A stretch of 64,000 nucleotides of DNA, taken from NCBI RefSeq assembly GCF_900098745.1, contig NZ_FQTT01000014.1, positions 1-64,000 on the forward strand, in the 5' to 3' direction. This document shows, piece after piece, positions 1 to 7,960 of the stretch (positions are counted from its first letter, which is position 1; each line of letters opens with the position of its first letter). Origin of the DNA: Actinomyces glycerinitolerans (GTDB taxonomy: Bacteria > Actinomycetota > Actinomycetes > Actinomycetales > Actinomycetaceae). The notes beneath the pieces were generated by a model that saw only the letters and a program-made list of their open reading frames with translations, was not told the DNA's origin and did not search any database. The translations under genes and the position numbers were made by a program.

Positions 1-1
1 C

Positions 2-343
2 CCCGCCACGGTGATGCCCGCCGGTGAGGTGATCGCCTCCTACCACGAGCTGTGGCACGTGGAGCAATCATTCCGCATGAGCAAGCACGACCTGCGGGCC
101 AGGCCCGTCTTCCACCACACCCACGACGCCATTCAAGCCCATCTCACCGCGGTGATGGCATCCCTGGCCGTCGCCCGCCACCTACAAGCCGCCACCGGCA
201 TCAGCATCAAACGACTCGTCCGCGAACTGCGGCCCCTCCAGGAAGTCACCATCACCATCAACGGCCACCAAATAACCGCCCAGCCCCAGCTCACCCAGAC
301 CGCACAGCAAATCCTCAACAACCTGAACGCCGCAGGGCACTAA
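2..343 (+). mobile_element. IS1634/IS4-type transposase, C-terminal part (runs off the left edge)
   Basis: Open frame from the window edge to a TAA; the true start lies upstream. The protein carries YHELWHVEQSFRMSK, with Tyr, Glu and Lys at the spacing of the YREK signature of IS4/IS1634 DDE transposases. It then has the family-typical ARPVFHH and an alpha-helical tail (AHLTAVMASLAVARHL). The Glu would be the last acid of the DDE triad. Only about 110 C-terminal residues are visible, so whether the element is intact cannot be judged. I could not identify a terminal inverted repeat or target duplication downstream. Confidence 0.8.
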
Positions 344-609
344 ACTGTCAGGACTCAGGTCAGATTCTGGTTGGTGTGGTGCGGGAGAATCCGGGCGAAC
401 ATGGTCTGGCGGGTGATTCCGGGGCAGTGCTCGACACTCGCGGGTATACGGGTAAGCGTGCGGACTGGTGGGAACACGGCCCCTGCGGGCAAGACTCTGC
501 CCGATCTGCTAGGGGCAAGGCCCGGTCAATTGCACCAGGTTCGCGCCGACATCCCCCTTCTAAGGCGTCGCGGAGCCGATAGAGGCCATGGCCGCCTCTT
601 GCGGTGTGC
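344..609. other. Intergenic stretch between the transposase and the first propeller gene
   Basis: No coding region supported. It should hold the right end of the insertion sequence, but I see no convincing terminal repeat. The genes on either side converge here. Confidence 0.4.
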
Positions 610-1944
610 TTAGCGGCCTGGGGCGTAGGCGGTTACTCGTCCCGGGCGTGCGTCGTAGGTGACGATTAGGGACGGGTTGGTCAATAGGATGGCGTCGTGC
701 TCTGAGCCCGAGATACCCAGCGCAATGGGCGAGCCGTCGGTCACGGCCCACATGCCAGAAAGATACAGCGTCGAACTCGTACGTATAGGAGTGGAATAGG
801 TCATCGCCACGACCGACTGATCGTTCGACAGGACGAATCGGCCGGATGTGAAGTCGCAGCTGCCGTCGGCTGCCTCAGGAATGATCTCGGTTTCGTTGAC
901 GGTGATGATCAGAGGGCACTTATCGTCGTAGGGAGAAACGGAGTCGTCGTATTCGACCTGGATCTTCTGTCCGCTCAGGTCACCCTCGGTGAGGAACAGT
1001 TTGATCTGCTCGGCGGTAGGCCGTGGTGACTGATACAAAGGGCTGAGTGCGAGTTCTGTTGCGGGACCCAGTGAGTCCTCTAGACGCTCCGGATCTGTAA
1101 TCTCGAAAACGTCTACCGGTTCGCCGTCTGGTGAGAATATTGTTACCTCATTGTCGGTAGCTGTGATCCAGCCATCGGCCAGGGAGAGAACGAGATGACC
1201 TGCCTCTAGGTCGAAGTCAATCGTTTCTCCTGAAGCAAGATCTATTGCGGTGTCATCGTTGACTAGCGCGTAGGTGGCGTCCTCTCCCACGTATACGAAT
1301 CCAGGAGTCCAGGCCATAACGTAATTGTAGTAGTCCTCGATGCGGGTCTGCCACAGTTCACTTGTAGGGTTTGCCGAGGACCAGCCGGTGCAGGTTCCGT
1401 AAGCGCAGGTGAATGCGTATGTGCCGACTATTACCGGCGGGGTTGGGGACTCCCATGGGACGTCGGAGATCAGTTCGCCGGATGTGGTCAGCAACTGGCC
1501 TCCCGCGATTATGACGTCGCCCCAATACATGAAGACATTGTTTTGGGGGCCGACGTCGGTACTCCAGCTCCGGGTAGGTGTCTTGCCGCTGATGTCGTAG
1601 GCGGTTAGCCGCGAAACGTCGTCCGAGGAGCCTGTGTCAAGGGTAAGAAGCTGATTCCCGTTTGCTATGACCTGGGAGTCGGCCTCGACGTCGAGTGTCC
1701 AAACTTCATGGGCACCATCGGCCCAACGGGAGGAAATGATCTGTTGGCTGGAGGAGTGGAGAGCGCGCAACACGGCGAAGGTGCCCACACCGGCGCATAC
1801 CAGAAGTATTACGGCGGCCACGGCTCCGATGATCAGGGGGCGTCTGCGCCTCTTCGGAGGGAGTGGGGGCGCAACGATATAGCCGTACGGTGTGCCCGGT
1901 ACGTAGGCGTTGCCAGCTTGTGGGGGCGGTGTGGCGGCGCTCAT
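610..1944 (-). CDS. Membrane-anchored beta-propeller-like protein, paralog 1
   Basis: 444 aa. Residues 1-35 are Pro-rich and cytoplasmic. An RRRR stop-transfer patch is followed by one membrane helix at about 37-59, and the rest should be extracellular. The outer part has repeated Trp/Gly/Asp-rich strands (EVWTLDVEADSQ, RLTAYDISGK, FMYWGDVIIAGGQLL), suggesting a PQQ-like beta-propeller. No catalytic motif or named family is recognised. It is a tandem paralog of the next gene and shares the order of strands and the YAPG C-terminus. Its third codon positions look less GC-biased than the paralog's, hinting at different age or origin. There is no Shine-Dalgarno, but TAGTAT lies 6 nt before the ATG. 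Confidence 0.8.
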   Translation of the reverse strand: MSAATPPPQAGNAYVPGTPYGYIVAPPLPPKRRRRPLIIGAVAAVILLVCAGVGTFAVLRALHSSSQQIISSRWADGAHEVWTLDVEADSQVIANGNQLLTLDTGSSDDVSRLTAYDISGKTPTRSWSTDVGPQNNVFMYWGDVIIAGGQLLTTSGELISDVPWESPTPPVIVGTYAFTCAYGTCTGWSSANPTSELWQTRIEDYYNYVMAWTPGFVYVGEDATYALVNDDTAIDLASGETIDFDLEAGHLVLSLADGWITATDNEVTIFSPDGEPVDVFEITDPERLEDSLGPATELALSPLYQSPRPTAEQIKLFLTEGDLSGQKIQVEYDDSVSPYDDKCPLIITVNETEIIPEAADGSCDFTSGRFVLSNDQSVVAMTYSTPIRTSSTLYLSGMWAVTDGSPIALGISGSEHDAILLTNPSLIVTYDARPGRVTAYAPGR

Positions 1945-1950
1945 ACGGCG

Positions 1951-1956
1951 ATACTA
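1951..1956 (-). promoter_or_regulatory. Candidate -10 box for a leaderless transcript of propeller paralog 1
   Basis: On the minus strand TAGTAT (TANNNT) is followed by 6 nt and then the ATG, the arrangement of actinobacterial leaderless genes. No Shine-Dalgarno is present and no good -35 is seen. Confidence 0.45.
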
Positions 1957-2048
1957 GAACATGGCGCCAATCACGCCTACGAGGATGTACAAATGCGCCG
2001 GGCCGGGCGCGCAGCCGGTCATCGGGACGCGTCCGGCCCGGCGGGGTC

Positions 2049-3434
2049 CTACTCGGCGCCGGGCGCGTAGCCCGTCGCCTCCCCGCTGGTCGGGTCGTAG
2101 GCGACGATCAACTCGGGGTTCATGAGGTAGAACTCGTCGGTGCCGAACTCGTTTTCCCCCAAGCTGATCAGCTTGCCGTCCGCGGTGGTCCACATGCCGC
2201 GCAGCGAGATGGTTGACGCGGTCTGCATGGGGGAGGAGGCGGTCATCATGACCAGTGAGTCGTCATCCGAGATCAGCAGGTACGGCGTGTAGTCGAAGCT
2301 GCAGCCCCAGTCCTCCTGCGTGGTGTCAAGCTCGGTCCCGTCTACGAGGAAGGCTACCGTGCAGGTCTCGGCGTCCTCATCGATCCTGACCTGGGCGCGC
2401 GCCCAGCTGAGGTCACCGTCCTTCGCGAGCTTCGTGATCTGCTCGGCGGTGACGTTCGGGGCGTCGAACAGGCGCGCGGCCCCCAGCGGGTTCTCATCAG
2501 CGGCGGCCTCGAAGCTGTCCCTCTCCTTTCCGGTTGGAGAAAGCAACGTGTAGCGCCCAGTGTCGTGATCAACCTTGACCCAGCCGTCGGCAAGAGCACC
2601 TAGGCCGTACGTGTCGCCGAGGTCGAAGTCGATGACATCGCCGGTGGCGAGGTCCACCGCCTTGCTGCGGGAGACGCTCACGTAGGCTACCTGGTCGTCC
2701 TGATAGACGCGGGACGGGTCCGGGTATGCTGTGGACTGGTCGGTGAAGATGTTTTCGGGCTCGTCTATTTGCTGTTCCCACAGGGAGGTACTCGGGTCGT
2801 CGGCGGCCCAACTGGCGCAGGTGCCGTCGTATGTGCACAGCAAGGCGTATTCGTCCAGAAACTCCGGGGCGTCACGGGACTCCCACGGGGCGGTGTAGGC
2901 GCCGCCGTCGGACGTCTCCAGCAGGGTGCCGCCGACGACGAGGTAGTCGCCCCAATACTCGAAGCGAAACTCATCGGTGCCTACTTCTACCTCAACGCTC
3001 CACTGCTCCTGCGGGGCGCCGTCAGCGGTGTCGTAGGCGGCAACGCTCCAAACCCCCAGCGAATCGGTGGGGGAGGCGACGGCGAGTTGGCTGCCGTTGC
3101 CTCGAATGTAGGAGTCCGGCTCCAGCTCCAGGGACCAGGTCTGGTGTGATCCCTCCGCCCAGTCGGCAGAGACACTCGCGGAGGCAGTGGCGTTGCCGGA
3201 CGTGCCGCGGGAACGCAGCAGCGCACCGATGCCGACGCCAGCGGCCACCAGGACGATGACGCCCAGGACCGCCCCGATGATCAGCGGCATACGGTTCTTC
3301 TTGGCCGACGGCCCTGCGGGCGCGGGCGGTTCCGGAGAGTAGCCGACCGCTTCCTGGTTCTGGGGCGTGGGCTGAGGCGCGGCGTAGGGATCGGTGCTGG
3401 ACTCGGATTGGTGCGGGGGAGGGACGGGACTCAT
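2049..3434 (-). CDS. Membrane-anchored beta-propeller-like protein, paralog 2
   Basis: 461 aa. It has a Pro/Gln-rich cytoplasmic N-terminus, a KKNR patch, one membrane helix at about 49-72 and a large outer domain. The outer domain has segments [23 protein letters not shown] and [14 protein letters not shown] matching paralog 1, and the C-terminus reads GYAPGAE. Resemblance to PQQ-repeat propeller proteins is by strand pattern only; function is unknown. It lies 104 bp upstream of paralog 1 in the same direction, so the pair looks like a tandem duplication. No Shine-Dalgarno precedes the ATG; TAAGCT lies 6 nt upstream, as for paralog 1. Confidence 0.82.
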   Translation of the reverse strand: MSPVPPPHQSESSTDPYAAPQPTPQNQEAVGYSPEPPAPAGPSAKKNRMPLIIGAVLGVIVLVAAGVGIGALLRSRGTSGNATASASVSADWAEGSHQTWSLELEPDSYIRGNGSQLAVASPTDSLGVWSVAAYDTADGAPQEQWSVEVEVGTDEFRFEYWGDYLVVGGTLLETSDGGAYTAPWESRDAPEFLDEYALLCTYDGTCASWAADDPSTSLWEQQIDEPENIFTDQSTAYPDPSRVYQDDQVAYVSVSRSKAVDLATGDVIDFDLGDTYGLGALADGWVKVDHDTGRYTLLSPTGKERDSFEAAADENPLGAARLFDAPNVTAEQITKLAKDGDLSWARAQVRIDEDAETCTVAFLVDGTELDTTQEDWGCSFDYTPYLLISDDDSLVMMTASSPMQTASTISLRGMWTTADGKLISLGENEFGTDEFYLMNPELIVAYDPTSGEATGYAPGAE

Positions 3435-3739
3435 GGGGGAAGCTTACAGGCGGCCCTTCGCATGTCGGTGGTGAGCGGGATCAGGGCGCATCTGCAGGGG
3501 AGCCCGTCGCCAACCACCGGCACCTGGTTGATGAGAGGGGGCCGGCCCAGCCGGTCTTCCACGATGGCGGGCCAGCCGTTCTTCCCGCCTGCTGTCACAA
3601 TGAGCTCCTTCTTGTGGCCGGTGATGTGCAACAGTCCCTCGGCGTCGATCACGCCCAGGTCTCCGGAGCGGAAGCAGCGCTCCGGTGACTTCCCGGGCCG
3701 GGCGGGCTCGTCGTCCCGTTGGTGCCAGCCGGCGTCAAA
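3431..3739 (-). pseudogene. Remnant of a fourth long-chain acyl-CoA synthetase
   Basis: About 100 residues of the C-terminal region of an AMP-forming acyl-CoA synthetase, in frame. It reads [14 protein letters not shown], then [17 protein letters not shown], then [20 protein letters not shown], colinear with the three intact copies that follow. The upstream side stops at a long palindrome at 3740. The downstream side loses similarity after about ALIPLTTDM, before the conserved NGLLTPSLK. Both the N-terminal ATP-binding domain and the C-terminal lysine are missing, and [12 protein letters not shown] departs from the GKNVAP motif of the others. It is a decayed end of the tandem array, not a functional gene. 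Confidence 0.8.
3441..3446 (-). promoter_or_regulatory. Candidate -10 box for a leaderless transcript of propeller paralog 2
   Basis: TAAGCT on the minus strand ends 6 nt before the ATG at 3434. The same geometry is found at paralog 1. Confidence 0.4.
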
Positions 3740-3803
3740 TCACGACCTTGGGGTATGTTCCACGACCACCCCGGGGTCGTGGAACATACCCCAAGGTCGT
3801 GAA
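3739..3803. repeat. Perfect long palindrome (28-bp stem, 7-nt loop)
   Basis: Arms 3740-3767 and 3775-3802 are exact reverse complements; the left arm begins TCACGACCTTGGGG. It sits exactly where similarity of the synthetase remnant ends. It lacks a T-run and is far longer than a normal terminator stem, so a mobile or REP-like palindrome is more likely. No other copy was seen in this window. Confidence 0.85.
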
Positions 3804-3946
3804 CCGTCAAGCGGTGTCCCTGGCAGAACCCTGCCGACGGCAACCGGCTACACATCTCCCAAGCGGGAGGGGCTGCAAGACGGTGCCCGGCAGTCGTCTC
3901 GACCGGTCTTGGTGCGTGAGCATCGGTCCCGGTGAGGCGGGGGCCG

Positions 3947-5878
3947 TCACACCCGGGTGTAGAGCTCGTCGATCTCCTTGGCGAAGCGCTTGGTGGCCTC
4001 ATCCCGCCGCACCTTCAGCGACGGGGTGAGCAGCCCGTTGGCCTCCGTGAAGTCGCCCGGCAGCACCGTGAAGGTGCGGATGGACTCGGCCCGGGAGACC
4101 GCCTCGTTGGCGCGGGCCACGGCCCGCTCCAGGGCCGCACGCACGCGCGGATCCTTGGTGGCGTCGATCGGATCCATGTCCGGCAGGCCGTGACTGGACA
4201 GCCACAGTGGCAGCATCTCCGCATCCAGCGTCACCAGGGCCCCGATGCACGGCCGGTTGTCCCCGACCACCAGCACCTGGCTGACCAGCGGGTGCCCACG
4301 CAGCCGGTCCTCGAGCACGGCGGGCGCGACGTTCTTGCCGCCGGCGGTGACGATGAGTTCCTTCTTGCGGCCGGTGATGTGCAGGAAGCCGTCGGCGTCC
4401 AGGGTGCCGATGTCCCCACTGCGCAGCCACCGGGTGCCGCTCGCACCCGCTGCCTTCGTCGGCGCCGGGTCCGTGCCGGCGGTCTGCGCGGGCGCGGCAT
4501 CGGGCAGTGTCACGAACGCCTCGGCGCTCGCCTCGGGGTTGTTGTGGTAACCGCGGAAGACGCCGATGCCGCTGATCAGCACCTCGCCGTCGTCGTCCAG
4601 GCGGACCGCGGTGCCCGGCAGGGGCAGGCCGACCGAGCCGATGCGGGTGGCGGCCGGCAGGTTCACCGTGCAGGGGGCCGACGTCTCCGTGAGCCCGTAC
4701 CCCTCCAACACCGTCACCCCGGCGCCACGGTAGAAATGGCCCAGCCGCTCACCCAGTGGGCCGCCGCCGGAGATCACATGCGTGACGCGCCCGCCGAGCA
4801 GGCTGCGCAGCGTGGAGAACACCAGCCGGTCGAAGGCGGCGCGCTGGGCACGCAGTCCGCGGCTCGGTCCGGCGGGCGTGTCCAGGGCACGGGAGTAGGC
4901 GATCGCCGTCTTGGCGGCCAGGCGGAACACCTTCTGCTTGGCGCCGGTGGCGCGGGCGTCGGCCGCGTTGTAGATCTTCTCGAAGACGCGCGGTACCGCG
5001 GGCACGAAGGTCGGTCGGAAGGAGGCCAGGTCGGTGACCAGGTTCTTCACATTGGGGGCGTGCCCCAGCACGCCGGCCGAGGAGCACACGATCGCCATCT
5101 CCACGAACCGGCCCAGTACGTGCGCCAGGGGCAGGAACAGCAGCGTGCGCGTCTCGGGCGCCTCCAGCACCTCGGGCACGTGCGCGCAGGCGTTGACGCA
5201 CAGGTGGACCAGGTTGCCGTGGGTGAGCTCGGCGCCCTTGGGGCGGCCGGTGGTGCCGGAGGTGTAGACGATGGTGGCCAGGTCGGTGCTGGTCAGCTGG
5301 GCGGTGCGGGCGTCGAGCTCGGCGGCGCGCACGTCCTTGCCTGCGGTGATGAGTTCGGTGATGGCCTCCCGGGCCAGGCTCAGCACGCGCAGGTCGGCCA
5401 GCGCCGGGTCTTGGCCGGCCAGCGCCGTCAGCATGGTCTCCATGGGCTGGTCCTCGACGACCACCAGCCGTACGGCGGCGTCGGTGAGGATCCAGCGGGC
5501 CTGCTCGGCGGAAGATGTCTCATAGATGGGGACGACGACGAGGCCGGCCTCCCAGGCGGCGAAGTCCAGCAGTGTCCACTCGTAGCAGGTGTGCGCCATG
5601 ATGCCGAGCGCGTCGCCGGGCTCCAGACCGAGGGCGACCAGTCCAGCGGCCACCTCCCGCACCTGGTCGCGGAAGGCCTGCGCGGACATGTCGCGCCAGC
5701 GCCCGCCCACGGAGGACTTGCGGGCGATCACTGCGCCGGTGGGGTTGGTGCGTACCCGCTCGGCCAGCGCCCAAGGTGCCGTCATGGCGGCGTGCGCCGG
5801 CACCAGCAGCGGTGTCGAATGCTCGCGCGGGGAAACGGTGGGCGCGCCCGCCTCGGCGGAGTTGGTTTCCTGGCTCAC
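3947..5878 (-). CDS. Long-chain acyl-CoA synthetase (AMP-forming), copy 1
   Basis: 643 aa, a normal length for FadD15-type enzymes. It activates fatty acids to acyl-CoA through an acyl-adenylate. The ATP-binding P-loop YTSGTTGRPKG is at about 205-215, followed by LEGYGLTETSAP and the hinge and C-terminal motif [14 protein letters not shown]. The conserved lysine is in NGLLTPSLKVRR near the end. An Ala/Thr-rich insert of about 25 residues before RWLRSGDIG is absent from copy 2. The GTG start overlaps the stop of copy 2 (GTGA), so the two are translationally coupled. Substrate range cannot be read from sequence; long-chain fits the family. Confidence 0.93.
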   Translation of the reverse strand: MSQETNSAEAGAPTVSPREHSTPLLVPAHAAMTAPWALAERVRTNPTGAVIARKSSVGGRWRDMSAQAFRDQVREVAAGLVALGLEPGDALGIMAHTCYEWTLLDFAAWEAGLVVVPIYETSSAEQARWILTDAAVRLVVVEDQPMETMLTALAGQDPALADLRVLSLAREAITELITAGKDVRAAELDARTAQLTSTDLATIVYTSGTTGRPKGAELTHGNLVHLCVNACAHVPEVLEAPETRTLLFLPLAHVLGRFVEMAIVCSSAGVLGHAPNVKNLVTDLASFRPTFVPAVPRVFEKIYNAADARATGAKQKVFRLAAKTAIAYSRALDTPAGPSRGLRAQRAAFDRLVFSTLRSLLGGRVTHVISGGGPLGERLGHFYRGAGVTVLEGYGLTETSAPCTVNLPAATRIGSVGLPLPGTAVRLDDDGEVLISGIGVFRGYHNNPEASAEAFVTLPDAAPAQTAGTDPAPTKAAGASGTRWLRSGDIGTLDADGFLHITGRKKELIVTAGGKNVAPAVLEDRLRGHPLVSQVLVVGDNRPCIGALVTLDAEMLPLWLSSHGLPDMDPIDATKDPRVRAALERAVARANEAVSRAESIRTFTVLPGDFTEANGLLTPSLKVRRDEATKRFAKEIDELYTRV

Positions 5879-7782
5879 TCCTGCGGCCCCTTCTTGGTGG
5901 TGGAGTAGATGTCGGCGATGGTGTCAGCGTAGGTCTCCATCACCAGGGAGCGCTTGACTTTCAATGAGGGGGTCAGCAGCCCGTTGGCCTCGGTGAAGTC
6001 GGAGGTGAGCACCCGGTAGGTGCGAATCGACTCGGCGCGGGAGACCGCCCGGTTGGTGCGTGCCACTGCCCGGTCCAGGGCGGCCAGCACCTGCGGGTGG
6101 GAGGCGGCGGTGGTCACGTCCATCTCCGGCAGGTTGTGGTTGGCCAGCCACTGCGGCAGCATCTCCTTGTCCAGGGTGACCAGGGCGGAGATGAAGGGCT
6201 CGCCGTCGCCAATCACCAGGACCTGGCTGACCAGCGGGTGGCCGCGCAGTCGGTCCTCCAGAATGTTGGGGGCCACGTTCTTGCCGCCGGCGGTGACGAT
6301 GAGCTCCTTCTTGCGGCCGGTGATACGCACCCAGCCGTCGGCGTCCACGGAGCCGATGTCGCCGGTGCGGAACCAGCCGTCGTCGGTGAAGGCCTCGGCG
6401 GTCGCCTCGGGATTGTTGTGGTAGCGGGAGAAGACACCCAGGCCGGTGACCTCGAGCTCGCCGTCGGCGCCGACGCGCACCCGGTTGCCGCACACGGGCG
6501 GGCCGACGGTGCCGATCTTGTTGCGGATGTCCAGGTTGACGGCGGTGGGGCCAATCGTCTCGGTCAGGCCGTAGCCCTCCAGGATGACCAGGCCGATACC
6601 CCGGTAGAAGTGGCCCAGCCGTTCGCCCAGCGGCCCGCCGCCGGAGATGGCGTAGCGGGCGTTGGGTCCCAGGAGGGCACGGATGGTGCGGTATACCAGC
6701 TGGTCGGCCAGGGCGTGCGCGGCCCGCAGTTGCCGGGAGGGCCCCTCGGGGGTATCCAGGGCGCGGGAGTAGGCGATCGCCACCTTGGCCGCCCAGCGGA
6801 AGGTCCGCAGCTTGACGCCGGAGCCGGCCTTGGCGTCGGCGGCGTTGTAGATCTTCTCCATCACCCGCGGTACCGCCAGCACGTAGGAGGGGGCGAAGCC
6901 CTGCAGGTCGGGCAGCAGAGTCTTGACGTCGGGGGTGTGGCCGAGCACGCCGTTGCCGGCGATGGCCAGCAGCTGCAGGAAGCGTGCGTAGGCGTGGGCC
7001 AGGGGCAGGAACAGGAGCAGGCGCGTGTCGGGGGAGTTGAGCAGCTCCGGGATCCAGCGCACCCCGTTCCAGCCCAGGCCGGCGGCCTGTCGGTGGGTGA
7101 TCTCCACGCCCTTGGGGCGCCCGGTGGTGCCGGAGGTGTAGATGATCGAGTAGACGTCATCGCAGGTCAGGGCTTCCGAACGGGACTCCAGCTCCTCGCG
7201 GAGCACGCCCCGACCGGCCTCGACGATGGTGGAGATGGCGTCATGGTCCAGGGACAGCACCTTCACCGCCGCGTCGGGCTGGGCGGACGCGTATGCGGCC
7301 GCGGCCCCCCGCACCAGCTCCGCCAGGACGGCACTTTCGGTCACCACCAGCCGAACGTCGGCGTCGGCCAGAATCCACTCCACCTGCTCGGCGGAGTCCG
7401 TCTCATAGATGGGCACCGACACCAGGCCGGCCCGGGCGATCGCCATGTCCAGCAGCGTCCACTCGTAAGAGGTGTGCGCCATGATGCCCACCGAGGCTCC
7501 GGGCTCCAGGCCCATTCCGATCAGCCCGGAGGCGACCCGGGCGACGTCCTCACCGAAGGCGCGGGCGGTCACCTTGACCCACGAGTTGCCCAGCTGCGTC
7601 TTGCGCTCGATCAGGGTGGCGTTGGGTGTGCGGGCGATGCGGTCGGCCAGCAGCCACGGGACGGTCCAATCCGACTCCGGCTCTTTGATCAGCGGGCTGA
7701 CGGCGACGCCGTCGACGGCGGTGGGGCTGCCCGCCTCGGAGGGGACGCCGGTGGACATGGGTGCGGAGGATTGTGGGGCCAC
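5875..7782 (-). CDS. Long-chain acyl-CoA synthetase (AMP-forming), copy 2
   Basis: 635 aa, full length. Motifs are YTSGTTGRPKGVEITH (P-loop), [40 protein letters not shown] and the terminal NGLLTPSLKVKR with its catalytic lysine. It shares architecture with copies 1 and 3 and sits between them in the same direction, overlapping copy 1 by 4 bp and following copy 3 after about 180 bp. The start taken is GTG, with a GAAAG stretch about 12 nt upstream; an ATG eight codons in (7758) is an alternative. The paralogs differ mainly at the N-terminus and around the acyl pocket, so different chain-length preference is plausible but unproven. Confidence 0.92.
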   Translation of the reverse strand: MAPQSSAPMSTGVPSEAGSPTAVDGVAVSPLIKEPESDWTVPWLLADRIARTPNATLIERKTQLGNSWVKVTARAFGEDVARVASGLIGMGLEPGASVGIMAHTSYEWTLLDMAIARAGLVSVPIYETDSAEQVEWILADADVRLVVTESAVLAELVRGAAAAYASAQPDAAVKVLSLDHDAISTIVEAGRGVLREELESRSEALTCDDVYSIIYTSGTTGRPKGVEITHRQAAGLGWNGVRWIPELLNSPDTRLLLFLPLAHAYARFLQLLAIAGNGVLGHTPDVKTLLPDLQGFAPSYVLAVPRVMEKIYNAADAKAGSGVKLRTFRWAAKVAIAYSRALDTPEGPSRQLRAAHALADQLVYRTIRALLGPNARYAISGGGPLGERLGHFYRGIGLVILEGYGLTETIGPTAVNLDIRNKIGTVGPPVCGNRVRVGADGELEVTGLGVFSRYHNNPEATAEAFTDDGWFRTGDIGSVDADGWVRITGRKKELIVTAGGKNVAPNILEDRLRGHPLVSQVLVIGDGEPFISALVTLDKEMLPQWLANHNLPEMDVTTAASHPQVLAALDRAVARTNRAVSRAESIRTYRVLTSDFTEANGLLTPSLKVKRSLVMETYADTIADIYSTTKKGPQE

Positions 7783-7960
7783 TGCAACATTCTTTCAGGT
7801 CGAGCGCCGGTTGTGCGCGGATTGGAGCGACGAAACCGGCTGCCAGTATTGGAGAAAACCTCCAGGTGGTGGATGGGAGAAGGGGCGAATCGGCCGCGGT
7901 GCGGCGGAGGGCCGGCGTGACCGGTCCCCCGCCGACACCGGGCGTGCGTATCGGTGCCCG

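Noticed and set aside
37-582. Frame continuing through and past the transposase in another phase
   Set aside because: Shadow of the transposase; the Arg/Pro/His composition is typical of a wrong frame.
3932-5908. 658-codon open frame antisense to acyl-CoA synthetase copy 1
   Set aside because: Composition is a mirror of the sense gene (Gly/Gln/Val-rich), there are no motifs, and the sense strand has a complete enzyme.
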